This document shows, in pieces, positions 15,004-22,421 of a stretch of 24,500 nucleotides of DNA. This DNA comes from JBBDYQ01 sp035553855 (lineage in GTDB: Bacteria; Actinomycetota; Thermoleophilia; Solirubrobacterales; Thermoleophilaceae), in contig DATMJO010000156.1 of NCBI GenBank assembly GCA_035553855.1, forward strand, positions 1-24,500, read 5' to 3'. Each line of letters starts with the position of its first letter. Within the stretch, counting starts at the first letter, position 1. Position numbers and translations under genes: made by a program. Under the pieces are notes generated by a model that saw only the letters and a list, made by a program, of their open reading frames with translations, was not told the origin of the DNA and ran no database searches.

Positions 15004-15707
15004 TCCGGGTGAGCCTCCCCGGCGCCGAGGTCGCCTTCTCCACGCGCGAGGGCGGGGTGAGCGGCGGTCCGTACCGCTCGCTCAACCTCGGCATCCTCAC
15101 CGACGACGACCCCGCTCACGTGACCGAGAACCGGCGCATACTCACGTCCCGTCTCGGCCTCGACGAGGCAAGCGTCGCGATGGGCATCCAGGTCCACGGC
15201 GCGGAGGTCCAGGAGTGGGACGAGCCTCCACGCGACGGCGGCTTCGCGCGCCCGGGCGCGCCGCTCCCGGAGGTGGACGCCCACACCACCACCCACCCCG
15301 GAGTCGGCCTCCTCGTCCTCGCCGCCGACTGCCTGCCCGTCGCGCTCGCGGGTGGCGGGCGGGTGGCGATGGCCCACTGCGGCTGGCGGGGACTGGCGGC
15401 CGGGATCGTCGAGAACGTTGCCCGCCTCTTCGATGAGCCTCCGGCGGCCGTGATCGGCCCCGGTATCGGTCCCTGCTGCTACGAGGTGGGGGAGGAGGTG
15501 CTCGCAGCGTTCGCGGACGTGGAGGGCGCGGCGAGCGGGCACATGCTCGACCTGCCGGCGGTCGCCCGCGCCCGGCTCGCCGCGGCCGGGGTGGAGGCAG
15601 TCGAGCACGTGGACCTCTGCACCTCGTGCCGCCCCGACCTGTTCTTCTCCCACCGGCGGACGGGCGGCGTGACGGGCCGCCAGGGTGGCATCGCGTGGCT
15701 GAGCTGA
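15000..15707 (+). CDS. pgeF: PgeF/YfiH-type purine nucleoside phosphorylase (multicopper-laccase-like fold)
   Basis: A 235-residue member of the YfiH/YlmD (DUF152) family. These proteins were once called polyphenol oxidases and are now known as zinc-dependent purine nucleoside phosphorylases; in E. coli the protein also affects peptidoglycan precursor quality. The zinc ligands are H66 (QVHGAEV), C111 (LAADCLPVAL) and H126 (AHCGWRGLAAG). The block PGIGPCCYEVGEEV and the C-terminal DLCTSCRPDLFFSHRR are also typical. The GTG at 15000 has GGAGG at 14988-14992 and overlaps the upstream stop by four bases. The 3' end overlaps yggS by 13 bases. This family often neighbours yggS, sepF and yggT, as here. 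Confidence 0.92.
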   Translation: MIRVSLPGAEVAFSTREGGVSGGPYRSLNLGILTDDDPAHVTENRRILTSRLGLDEASVAMGIQVHGAEVQEWDEPPRDGGFARPGAPLPEVDAHTTTHPGVGLLVLAADCLPVALAGGGRVAMAHCGWRGLAAGIVENVARLFDEPPAAVIGPGIGPCCYEVGEEVLAAFADVEGAASGHMLDLPAVARARLAAAGVEAVEHVDLCTSCRPDLFFSHRRTGGVTGRQGGIAWLS

Positions 15708-16348
15708 GACGCGAGTTCCACGACCTCGACCCCGCCCGGATCGCGGCCAACCTGGAGCGGGTCCGGGAGGCGATCGCCGACGGGGGGCGGGACCCCGCGT
15801 CGGTCGAGATCTGCGCCGCGATCAAGTACGTCGCCGCCGCCGAGCTGCCCGCGCTCGCCGAGGCCGGGGTCACGCTCGTCGGCGAGAACCGCGCCCAGGA
15901 TCTGCTCGCGAAGCGCGCCGAGCACGCCGCCCTGTTCGACTGGGACTTCATCGGCGCGCTCCAGAGCCGCAAGGTGCGCGACGTCGCGCCCGCCGTGCGC
16001 CTGATCCACTCGCTCTCCTCCGAGTCGGCGCTCGCCCAGCTCGAGCGCCACCCGGCGCCGGAGGTGCTCGTGCAGGTGAACGTGGCGGGGGAGGAGGGCA
16101 AGCAGGGGATCGCCCCGGAGGACCTCGGCGAGTTCATCGAGGCCTGCCCCGTCCCCGTCGGCGGCCTGATGACGATGCCGCCGTTCGCCGAGGATCCGGA
16201 GGCGTCCCGTCCGCATTTCGCCCGCCTGGCGGAGCTTGCCGCCGAGCACGGCCTGGCGAGGCTGTCGATGGGCACCACCCAGGACTACCCCGTCGCCGCC
16301 TCGGAGGGGGCGACGATCGTGCGCCTGGGCACCGTCCTCTACGAGTGA
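15695..16348 (+). CDS. YggS-family pyridoxal-phosphate homeostasis protein
   Basis: A 217-residue single-domain PLP-binding barrel (PLPBP, YggS/YlmE/PROSC) that helps balance vitamin B6 and amino-acid pools; no enzyme activity is established for the family. The PLP lysine is K44 in CAAIKYV. Other blocks are LVGENRAQDLL, FIGALQSRKVRD, VQVNVAGEEGKQG, GLMTMPPF and LSMGTTQDY. The common IGHLQSNK block reads IGALQSRK here, with Ala in place of His. The GTG at 15695 gives the usual N-terminal length. The 3' end overlaps the convergent hydrolase gene by 10 bases. It sits between pgeF and the sepF operon, separated only by that hydrolase gene. Confidence 0.9.
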   Translation: MAELRREFHDLDPARIAANLERVREAIADGGRDPASVEICAAIKYVAAAELPALAEAGVTLVGENRAQDLLAKRAEHAALFDWDFIGALQSRKVRDVAPAVRLIHSLSSESALAQLERHPAPEVLVQVNVAGEEGKQGIAPEDLGEFIEACPVPVGGLMTMPPFAEDPEASRPHFARLAELAAEHGLARLSMGTTQDYPVAASEGATIVRLGTVLYE

Positions 16349-17169
16349 CCGGCCTCGGCGAGGAACTCGCCGACCGCCCGGGACAGCCGCGCCCCTTGCC
16401 ACGCGAGGGGCGAGGAGCCCTCGTCCTCCACCACCAGGCGGGCATCAGGGATCAGATCGGCCCAGCGCTCGGCGACGGCCAGCGGGTGGCCGGGATCGGC
16501 CTCGTCGCGGCTCCCGACGACGAGCGCCGGCGCCGCGATGCCCTCCAGATCGCCCATGCCGCCGAACGGGAGCGAGCGCGGGACCACCCGCAGCGCGGCG
16601 GCCACCGCGCCGAGGTCCCGATGGCGGGCCAGTCGCTGGCGGGCGACCTCGACGACGGTCTCGCGCCAGCGCTCGGGCACAGCCGGGCGCCAGGCGGCGA
16701 GGAAGCCGTCGATGCCGTCGCGCTCGAGGCCGGCGGCCAGCGCGTCCCACGCATCGAGGTCGGCCGCGTCGTGGCGCGGGCCGTCGAACGCCGGGCCCAC
16801 CGCGACGAGGGCCGCGACCCGCTCCGGGCGGCGGAGCGCATACGCCGCGGCCGTGTGGGCGCCCATCGAGTTGCCGACGAGGGCCGCCGGGCCGCCGCCC
16901 GCGGCGTCGAGCACCGCGTCGAGGTCGTCGCAGAGCGCGTCATATCCGTATGCGCCCGGGTCCGCCGGAGCCGACGTCTCGCCGTGCCCGCGCGCGTCGT
17001 ACGCGACCACCCGGTGGCCGCTCCGCTCGAGGAGACGCGACCCCATCACGACGTAGCGGCGGGTCGCCGTGAGGCCGTGGAGCAGCACCACGAGGGGCCC
17101 GTCACCGGCCGCCTCTCCGGCAAGCGTGACGTCACCTGAGCGGGCTGTTATCGACTCGGTCTGGGTCAT
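16339..17169 (-). CDS. alpha/beta-hydrolase fold protein
   Basis: A 276-residue alpha/beta hydrolase. It has the oxyanion block VVLLHGLTATRRYV (27-40), DARGHGETSAP (58-68) and the nucleophile elbow G-N-S101-M-G-A. A likely acid is D222 or D225 in GSRDEADPGHP. The catalytic His expected near residues 250-256 is not seen: that loop reads EDEGSSPLAWQ. H275 and H228 are the only histidines nearby. It could be an esterase with a displaced His or a non-hydrolytic member. There is no signal peptide. The gene lies on the opposite strand to its neighbours and interrupts the usual yggS-sepF adjacency. Its start at 17169 is 61 bases from sepF. Substrate unknown. Confidence 0.8.
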   Translation of the reverse strand: MTQTESITARSGDVTLAGEAAGDGPLVVLLHGLTATRRYVVMGSRLLERSGHRVVAYDARGHGETSAPADPGAYGYDALCDDLDAVLDAAGGGPAALVGNSMGAHTAAAYALRRPERVAALVAVGPAFDGPRHDAADLDAWDALAAGLERDGIDGFLAAWRPAVPERWRETVVEVARQRLARHRDLGAVAAALRVVPRSLPFGGMGDLEGIAAPALVVGSRDEADPGHPLAVAERWADLIPDARLVVEDEGSSPLAWQGARLSRAVGEFLAEAGHS

Positions 17170-17179
17170 GCCGCATAAT
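17151..17179 (+). promoter_or_regulatory. predicted promoter of the sepF operon
   Basis: TCGACT at 17151-17156 and CATAAT at 17174-17179 are separated by 17 bases, matching four and five of six positions of the TTGACA and TATAAT boxes. It is the best sigma70-like pair I found. It overlaps the start of the divergent hydrolase gene and would give a leader of about 45 bases. Confidence 0.5.
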
Positions 17180-17190
17180 TCCCGTGAACG

Positions 17191-17208
17191 CAAGGGTTTC
17201 AGCCCTTG
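17191..17208 (+). other. small hairpin in the sepF leader
   Basis: CAAGGG and CCCTTG flank TTTCAG, a 6-bp stem with a 6-base loop, between the predicted promoter and the sepF ATG. There is no T run after it. It may affect message stability or be chance. Confidence 0.35.
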
Positions 17209-17229
17209 TGGGCGAACAACCACCGCAGC

Positions 17230-17775
17230 ATGGCGCTTCGTGACACATGGCACCGCGCGCTCGTGTACTTCGGGCTCGCCGAGGAGGAGTACCGGGAAGA
17301 GCCCCGGTACCAGGAAGCCGAGCCCGAGGCCGAGATCGAGGACCGCTACCGCGAGCGCCCGAACGTCCGGCGCCTGTCGACCCGCCGGCGCCGCGACGAC
17401 ATCGACGACATCTTCTCCGACGACCCGGGCCCGGCCCGCTCGGCCACCCGCGTCACGAGCGTCCTGCGGCCGGCCGAGGCCAAGAACGGCCGCGGCGGCG
17501 CCCAGGTCCACCTCGTCATCCCGAAGAGCTTCAACGACGCCCAGCAGATCGCGGACCAGTTCAAGGACTCGATCCCCGTGATCCTCAACCTCCAGACGAC
17601 CGAGAACGACCTCTCGAAGCGCCTGATCGACTTCGCCTCCGGCCTGACGTACGCACTCGACGGCGGAATGCAGAGGATCGCGGACAAGGTCTTCCTGCTC
17701 ACGCCCCGCAACGTCGAGGTGTCGGCCGAAGAGCGCGCGCGCCTCATCGAGAAGGGCTTCTTCAACCAGTCCTGA
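17230..17775 (+). CDS. sepF: cell division protein SepF
   Basis: FtsZ-binding membrane anchor of the division ring in gram-positive lineages and many bacteria without FtsA. The 181 residues begin MALRDTWHRALVYFGLAEEE, a SepF-type N-terminal amphipathic helix that binds membrane. A charged, probably disordered linker follows (about 20-95, rich in Glu and Arg). The conserved SepF domain is about 97-181: QVHLVIPKSFNDAQQIADQFKDSIPVILNLQ, SKRLIDFASGLTYALDGGMQRIADKVFLLTP. The ATG at 17230 was preferred to an upstream in-frame TTG at 17206 because it gives the standard N-terminus. A predicted promoter lies upstream and proC follows 29 bases after the stop. Confidence 0.95.
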   Translation: MALRDTWHRALVYFGLAEEEYREEPRYQEAEPEAEIEDRYRERPNVRRLSTRRRRDDIDDIFSDDPGPARSATRVTSVLRPAEAKNGRGGAQVHLVIPKSFNDAQQIADQFKDSIPVILNLQTTENDLSKRLIDFASGLTYALDGGMQRIADKVFLLTPRNVEVSAEERARLIEKGFFNQS

Positions 17776-17788
17776 TCGGCCGGGGCCG

Positions 17789-17794
17789 TATCCT
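17789..17794 (+). promoter_or_regulatory. possible -10 upstream of proC
   Basis: TATCCT ends ten bases before the proC ATG, in the short sepF-proC gap. With no ribosome-binding site in between, it could start a nearly leaderless proC message inside the operon. No -35 is evident. Confidence 0.3.
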
Positions 17795-17804
17795 CTCGCG
17801 CCCC

Positions 17805-18554
17805 ATGGTCATTGGATTCATCGGAGCAGGCAACATGGCGTCGGCCCTCGCGAGGGGCATCGGCGAGCCCGCGCTCGTCTGTGACGCGGTCCCGGCGAAG
17901 GCCGAGGCGCTGGCCTCGGCCATCGGGGGCGAGCCGCTCGCCTCGAACGCGGAGGTGGCGGAGCGTGCGGACGTGGTGGTGCTCGCGCACAAGCCGGGCC
18001 AGCTGGGTCAGGTGGCGGCGGAGATCGACCCGAAGGCGGTCGTATCGATCCTCGGCGGCACGCGCGTCAGCCAGGTCGAGGAGGCATACCCGGCTCGCCC
18101 CGTCTACCGGCTTCTTCCCAACGTGGCGGCCGAGGTCCGCCGCGGCGTGAGCTGCTACGTGCCGGGCTCGCTCGCCTCGGATGGGCCGGAACAGGAGATC
18201 CTCGAGCTCTTCGGCCGCGTGGGGCCCGTCGTGCGGCTCGACGAGCCGCTCGTCGAGCCTGCCATGGCGATCATGAGCTGCGGGCCCGCGTTCTTCGCCC
18301 TCGTGGTCGAGGCGCTCGCGGATGCGGGGGTCAGGCACGGGCTCCAGGCGCCCGAGGCGCTCGCGCTCGCACTCGGGACCATGGCCGGCACGGCCGAGCT
18401 GATGCAGGAGCGCGAACTCACGCCGGCGGAGGTCAGACGCCGGGTCACCTCTCCCGGCGGGTCCACCGCCCGCGGGCTCGCCGCACTCGAGCGCGGAGGG
18501 CTGCGCGCGACGTTCCTCGACGCCGTGGAGGCCGTGGTGGAGGGCACGCGATGA
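17805..18554 (+). CDS. proC: pyrroline-5-carboxylate reductase
   Basis: Last step of proline synthesis: NAD(P)H reduction of 1-pyrroline-5-carboxylate. The 249 residues start with the Rossmann motif MVIGFIGAGNMASAL; the HKPGQL block around 65 and the C-terminal dimer/substrate region AIMSCGPAFFALVVEAL and VTSPGGSTARGLAALE are typical. It is about 20 residues shorter than many ProC proteins, but no conserved block is missing. The ATG at 17805 is the start; a longer frame upstream is a sepF shadow. proC commonly lies in the sepF-yggT region of gram-positive genomes without an obvious metabolic link. The stop overlaps yggT by ATGA. Confidence 0.94.
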   Translation: MVIGFIGAGNMASALARGIGEPALVCDAVPAKAEALASAIGGEPLASNAEVAERADVVVLAHKPGQLGQVAAEIDPKAVVSILGGTRVSQVEEAYPARPVYRLLPNVAAEVRRGVSCYVPGSLASDGPEQEILELFGRVGPVVRLDEPLVEPAMAIMSCGPAFFALVVEALADAGVRHGLQAPEALALALGTMAGTAELMQERELTPAEVRRRVTSPGGSTARGLAALERGGLRATFLDAVEAVVEGTR

Positions 18555-18862
18555 TCCCCGCTCCGTTCGCGATCACGCGCTTCGACGTGGCCCAGTACGT
18601 CGACACGCTGATCCTCATCTACATCATCCTGATCTTCATCCGGATCCTCATGAGCTGGGTCCAGCGCATCCCCTACAACCGCTGGCTCGACATGGTCCTG
18701 ACGTTCGTGCGGGACGTCACCGATCCCTATCTCAACCTCTTCCGCAAGGTGATCCCGCCGGTGCGGCTGGGGCCCGGAGCGCTCGATCTCAGCCCGATCG
18801 TGGCCACGTTCGTGCTGATCCTCGTGGGCCAGGGCATCCTGGTCCCGCTGATCCGGGGCTAG
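18551..18862 (+). CDS. YggT-family membrane protein
   Basis: A 103-residue membrane protein with two hydrophobic segments, about 17-35 (VDTLILIYIILIFIRILMS) and 80-101 (LSPIVATFVLILVGQGILVPLI). The loop between carries the family block RDVTDPYLNLFRKVIPP. The family is linked to envelope organisation and osmotic tolerance, with no defined biochemical role. GGAGG before the ATG supports the start. The gene follows sepF and proC, the usual arrangement, and lies 9 bases before lspA. Confidence 0.92.
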   Translation: MIPAPFAITRFDVAQYVDTLILIYIILIFIRILMSWVQRIPYNRWLDMVLTFVRDVTDPYLNLFRKVIPPVRLGPGALDLSPIVATFVLILVGQGILVPLIRG

Positions 18863-18871
18863 GGGGCCCGC

Positions 18872-19318
18872 ATGGGCGCGGCTGCCGCCTGGGGGCGCCT
18901 CGGCGTCGCGCTGGCGGCGGTGGTCGCACTCGACCAGGCCACGAAGGCCCTCGCGGTGTCCGCCGTGGACCGCGGGGACAGCGTCAACGTCTTCCTTGGC
19001 GTCGACATCACGAACGTGCGGAACACGGGCGTCGCCTTCGGTGCGTTCTCGGGCGCGGGGACCGCGATCGCCGTCGTGAGCGCGGTCGCCCTGGCGGGCC
19101 TGCTCGTCTATTTCGCGCTCAACGCGGGGCGCCGCATGCTCTGGCTGCCCGCCGGGGCCATCCTCGGCGGGGCCATCGGCAACCTGATCGACCGCGTCCG
19201 GGTCGGGGCGGTGATCGACTTCATCGACCCGATCGCCTGGCCGGCGTTCAACCTGGCGGACGTGGCGATCGTGACGGGCGTGCTCGGCCTGCTCTACGTC
19301 GCGGAGACGGCACGTTGA
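18872..19318 (+). CDS. lspA: lipoprotein signal peptidase (signal peptidase II)
   Basis: Membrane aspartyl protease that removes signal peptides from diacylated prolipoproteins. The 148 residues hold four hydrophobic segments (about 9-27, 55-61 into 64-83, 92-104 and 129-144). Family motifs are DQATKALA (21-28), VRNTGVAFG (49-57), GGAIGNLIDRV (99-109), and the catalytic pair D116 (AVIDFID) and D130 (FNLADVAI). The length is slightly under the usual 160 residues, with a short N-terminus. The stop overlaps the rluD-like gene by TTGA, a pairing found widely in bacteria. Confidence 0.95.
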   Translation: MGAAAAWGRLGVALAAVVALDQATKALAVSAVDRGDSVNVFLGVDITNVRNTGVAFGAFSGAGTAIAVVSAVALAGLLVYFALNAGRRMLWLPAGAILGGAIGNLIDRVRVGAVIDFIDPIAWPAFNLADVAIVTGVLGLLYVAETAR

Positions 19319-20244
19319 GCGAGATCCGCGTGGGCGTGGGGGAGGCGGGGCTCCGCCTCGACGTCTTCCTCGGTGGGCGCCCGGAGGTCGGAACCCGCGC
19401 CGCCGCGCAGCGCCTGATCGACGCCGGCGCCGTGACGGTCGACGGCGTCGCGCGACCGAAGCGGCACAGGGTGGCGGCCGGCGATCTGATCACGATCGCC
19501 CTGGACCCGGGCGCGGCGCAGGCCGTCGACGCGGGACCCGTCCCGTTCTCCCTGGCCTACGAGGACGAGCACGTGCTCGTGGTGGACAAGCCGGCGGGAG
19601 TGGTCGTCCATCCGGGCGCCGGGACGAAGGGGCCCACGCTCGTCGATGCGCTGGCGGGGCTTGCGGCCGGCGGCGACCCCGAGCGGCCGGGCATCGTGCA
19701 CCGCCTGGACCGCGACACCTCCGGCCTGATGCTCGTGGCTCGCTCGCAGGCCTCATACGAGTCCCTTCGCGACCAGATCGCCGGCCGGCAGGTGGTGCGG
19801 GAGTACCTCGCGCTCGTCGAGGGCAGGCCCGATGCCGACAGCGGCACGATCGACGCCCCGCTGGGCCGGGACCGCGCGCGGCGGACCAGGATGTCGACCG
19901 CCACCGACCGGCCACGCGATGCCCGGACCCACTTCGAGGTCGCCGAGGAGCTCCCGGGGACCACGCTCCTGCGCGTGCGGCTAGAAACCGGGAGGACACA
20001 CCAGATCCGCGCGCACCTCGAGGCGATCGGCTTCCCGGTCTGCGGCGACCCCGTGTACGGGGGCCGCGCATCGGGCCGCAGGCTTGGGTTAGCGCGCCAG
20101 TTCCTGCACAGTTCGCTGGTGAGGTTTGAACATCCGGGCACGGGGGAAGAAACCGCCTGCGAGTCCAAACTACCCGCGGATCTGCGCCGTGCATACGACG
20201 CAGCGAAGCGGGAGCCAGTCTCCGGAGGGCCAGACGGAGGCTGA
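19315..20244 (+). CDS. RluA/RluD-family pseudouridine synthase
   Basis: Converts specific uridines of rRNA (23S helix 69 for RluD) to pseudouridine. The 309 residues comprise an N-terminal S4-type RNA-binding domain (about 10-70, GLRLDVFLGG... AAQRLIDAGAVTVDG) and the catalytic domain with D132 in GIVHRLDRDTSGLMLVARS. RTHQIRAHLEAIGFPVCGDPVYGG is the C-terminal family block. The TTG at 19315 overlaps the lspA stop by four bases, with GGAG upstream. It is the last gene of the sepF operon, before a strong terminator. The S4 domain and lspA linkage favour RluD, but the exact target is inferred. Confidence 0.92.
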   Translation: MSEIRVGVGEAGLRLDVFLGGRPEVGTRAAAQRLIDAGAVTVDGVARPKRHRVAAGDLITIALDPGAAQAVDAGPVPFSLAYEDEHVLVVDKPAGVVVHPGAGTKGPTLVDALAGLAAGGDPERPGIVHRLDRDTSGLMLVARSQASYESLRDQIAGRQVVREYLALVEGRPDADSGTIDAPLGRDRARRTRMSTATDRPRDARTHFEVAEELPGTTLLRVRLETGRTHQIRAHLEAIGFPVCGDPVYGGRASGRRLGLARQFLHSSLVRFEHPGTGEETACESKLPADLRRAYDAAKREPVSGGPDGG

Positions 20245-20253
20245 CAGCAGTTC

Positions 20254-20287
20254 AGAACGGGGCGGCTTTCGGGCCGCCCCGTTTTCT
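20254..20287 (+). terminator. intrinsic terminator after rluD-like gene
   Basis: AACGGGGCGGC (20256-20266) pairs perfectly over 11 bp with GCCGCCCCGTT (20273-20283). The loop is TTTCGG, which can form a UUCG tetraloop inside a U-G pair. TTTTCT completes the pattern. It starts ten bases after the stop codon and should end the sepF operon. Confidence 0.9.
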
Positions 20288-20410
20288 GCTTCAAACGGCC
20301 ATAAGAAAGGGGCGAGGCGGCGTCGTTGCCACCCCGCCCCTCTTGAAGCACGGACCGGACCACCGGAGGTAGGGGAAGGGAGGGCCGGTCCGCACTGGCT
20401 CCAACGGTGC
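20287..20410. other. cluster of three back-to-back inverted repeats upstream of rpsB
   Basis: Three stems lie end to end. Stem 1: TGCTTCAA (20287-20294) with TTGAAGCA (20343-20350), enclosing AGGGGCG (20308-20314) with CGCCCCT (20335-20341). Stem 2: CGGACCGG (20351-20358) with CCGGTCCG (20385-20392), enclosing a purine-rich stretch. Stem 3: GCACTG (20392-20397) with CGGTGC (20405-20410), one wobble pair; its first base is also the last base of stem 2. The rluD terminator ends where stem 1 begins. The region has no open frame I believe in. It may be a small RNA, a leader, or a double-stranded DNA feature; strand is undecided. Confidence 0.5.
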
Positions 20411-20423
20411 CCCATCACAAAAC

Positions 20424-20448
20424 TTGCGCGGGCGGACTCGCCTATCCT
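20424..20448 (+). promoter_or_regulatory. possible rpsB promoter
   Basis: TATCCT at 20443-20448 resembles the other -10 candidates here, with TTGCGC at 20424-20429. The 13-base spacing is shorter than usual, so the -35 assignment is doubtful. It would give a leader of about 120 bases before rpsB. Confidence 0.35.
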
Positions 20449-20493
20449 CCGCAGTTGCCAAGGACCACCCACTACCCCGCCAGGCTGAGCCAT

Positions 20494-20528
20494 CGCGGCC
20501 CTGCCCGGGCAATAGGCCCGGGTCCGCG
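20494..20528 (+). promoter_or_regulatory. hairpin in the rpsB leader, possible S2 autoregulatory site
   Basis: CCCGGGC (20504-20510) and GCCCGGG (20516-20522) form a 7-bp stem with loop AATAG. An outer CGCGG/CCGCG pair (20494-20498 and 20524-20528) extends it across an internal bulge. It lies 45 bases before the rpsB start. Leader structures that bind S2 are known in other bacteria, but I cannot match this one to a known class. Confidence 0.4.
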
Positions 20529-20573
20529 AGATGCCCCTGGCGGCGACCAAGCAACACAGCAAGGGAGCATGTC

Positions 20574-21805
20574 GTGTCACAGGTAGGAATCAGAGAGCTG
20601 CTCGAAGCGGGCGTGCACTTCGGGCACCAGACCCGCCGCTGGAATCCCAAGATGCGCCGTTTCATCCACGGCGAGCGCGGCGGGATTCACATCATCGACC
20701 TGCAGCAGACCGAGCGCCTCGTCGTGAAGGCGCAGGAGTTCGCGGCCGACATATCGAGCCGAGGCGGCTCGATCCTCTTCGTCGGGACCAAGAAGCAGGC
20801 CCGCGACGCCGTCAAGGAAGCGGCCGAGAAGGCAGGGATGCCCTACGTCAACCAGCGCTGGCTGGGCGGGCTGCTGACCAACTTCCAGACGATCTCGAAG
20901 CGCATCAAGCGCCTGCACGAGCTCGTCGAGTGGACCGAGAGCGGGACGATGGAGCTGCTCCCGACCCGCGAGCGCATCGCCGCGATCAAGGAGCGCGAGA
21001 AGCTGGAGATCAACCTCGGCGGCGTGCGCAACATGGAGCGCGTGCCCGCGGCCGTGTTCGTGGTCGACCTCAAGACCGAGGCGATCGCGGTGCGCGAGGC
21101 CCAGCGGCTCAAGATCCCGATCATCGCTCTGGTCGACACCAACTGCGACCCGGACCCCGTCAAGTACGTGATCCCGGGCAACGACGACGCGATCCGATCC
21201 TGCAAGGTGGTCGTGGACGCGATCGGCGATGTCGCGGCCGAGCGCGCGTCCGCCTGGCGCAAGCAGGAGGAGGAGCGGCGCCAGCGTGAGGAGGAGGAGC
21301 GGCGCAAGCGCGAGGAGGAGGAGCGCCAGCGTCGCGACGAGGAGCGCGCGCGTCTGGAGGCCGAGGAGGCCGCCAAGAAGGAGGCCGAGGCCGCCCGCCG
21401 CGAGGCGGCGGCTGCCGCCGCCCAGCAGGCCGCGGTGAGCGGAACCCCGTCTCAGCCGCAGGCGGAGGCAGGCCAGGCGGCCGCGGGCGACAAGCCCGAG
21501 GCCGACGCGAAGCCCGCGCCGAAGCCTAAGGCGAAGCCCAAGGCGGCGCCCGCGAAGAAGGCGCCCGCCGCGAAGACGGACGAGGCGGAGCCCGCCGCCG
21601 AGGCGAAGGCCGCCGACGAGAAGCCCGCCGAGCCCGCCGCCGAGGCGAAGGCCGACGACGAGAAGCCGGCGGAGCCCGCCGCGGAGGCGAAGGCCGCCGA
21701 CGAGAAGCCCGCGGCGCCCGCCGCCGAGGCGAAGGCGACCGAGGAGGACAAGACCGAGGCGGACGCCCCCGCCCCGACGAAGGACGACACGGAGGTGACC
21801 TCGTA

Positions 21806-21806
<1 letters not shown>
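20574..21806 (+). CDS. rpsB: 30S ribosomal protein S2 with long repetitive C-terminal extension
   Basis: Residues 1-225 are a complete S2 core: GIRELLEAGVHFGHQTRRWNPKM, FVGTKKQARDAV, YVNQRWLGGLLTNFQTI, and the C-terminal VDTNCDPDPVKYVIPGNDDAIRS. The total is 410 residues, against about 230-270 for most S2 proteins. The extra part has three sections: a highly charged Glu/Arg helix, probably coiled coil (about 226-275), an Ala-rich stretch (276-305), and a Lys/Pro/Ala/Glu tail (306-410) with four 14-residue repeats at 339-394. The GTG at 20574 (M-S-Q-V-G-I-R) follows AGGGA with good spacing; the ATG four bases earlier is out of frame. The TAG overlaps the tsf GTG by one base. The core role in the small subunit is certain; the tail's role is unknown. 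Confidence 0.95.
21588..21755 (+). repeat. four 42-base in-frame tandem repeats in rpsB
   Basis: Units at 21588-21629, 21630-21671, 21672-21713 and 21714-21755 each encode 14 residues close to EPAAEAKAADEKPA. The first three differ by one residue, with a few synonymous changes; the fourth is more diverged at its end. They are in phase with the S2 reading frame. Confidence 0.92.
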
Positions 21807-22414
<608 letters not shown>

Positions 22415-22421
22415 CCGGCAG

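Larger units (their letters stand above)
20245..20573. other. 329-base non-coding region between rluD-like gene and rpsB
   Basis: The only gap above 300 bases in the window. In order it holds the rluD intrinsic terminator, three contiguous inverted repeats (20287-20410), a short GGCG-GACT-CGCC hairpin (20431-20442) overlapping the putative rpsB promoter, a leader hairpin at 20494-20528, and the rpsB ribosome-binding site AGGGA at 20562-20566. Open frames crossing it have no coding character. I see no tRNA in it. Confidence 0.8.

Noticed and set aside
17206..17229. Upstream TTG start for sepF
   Set aside because: It adds eight residues before the standard MALRDTWHR N-terminus and falls in the predicted leader hairpin.
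20570..20572. ATG as the rpsB start
   Set aside because: It is out of frame with S2; the GTG at 20574 gives the conserved N-terminus.
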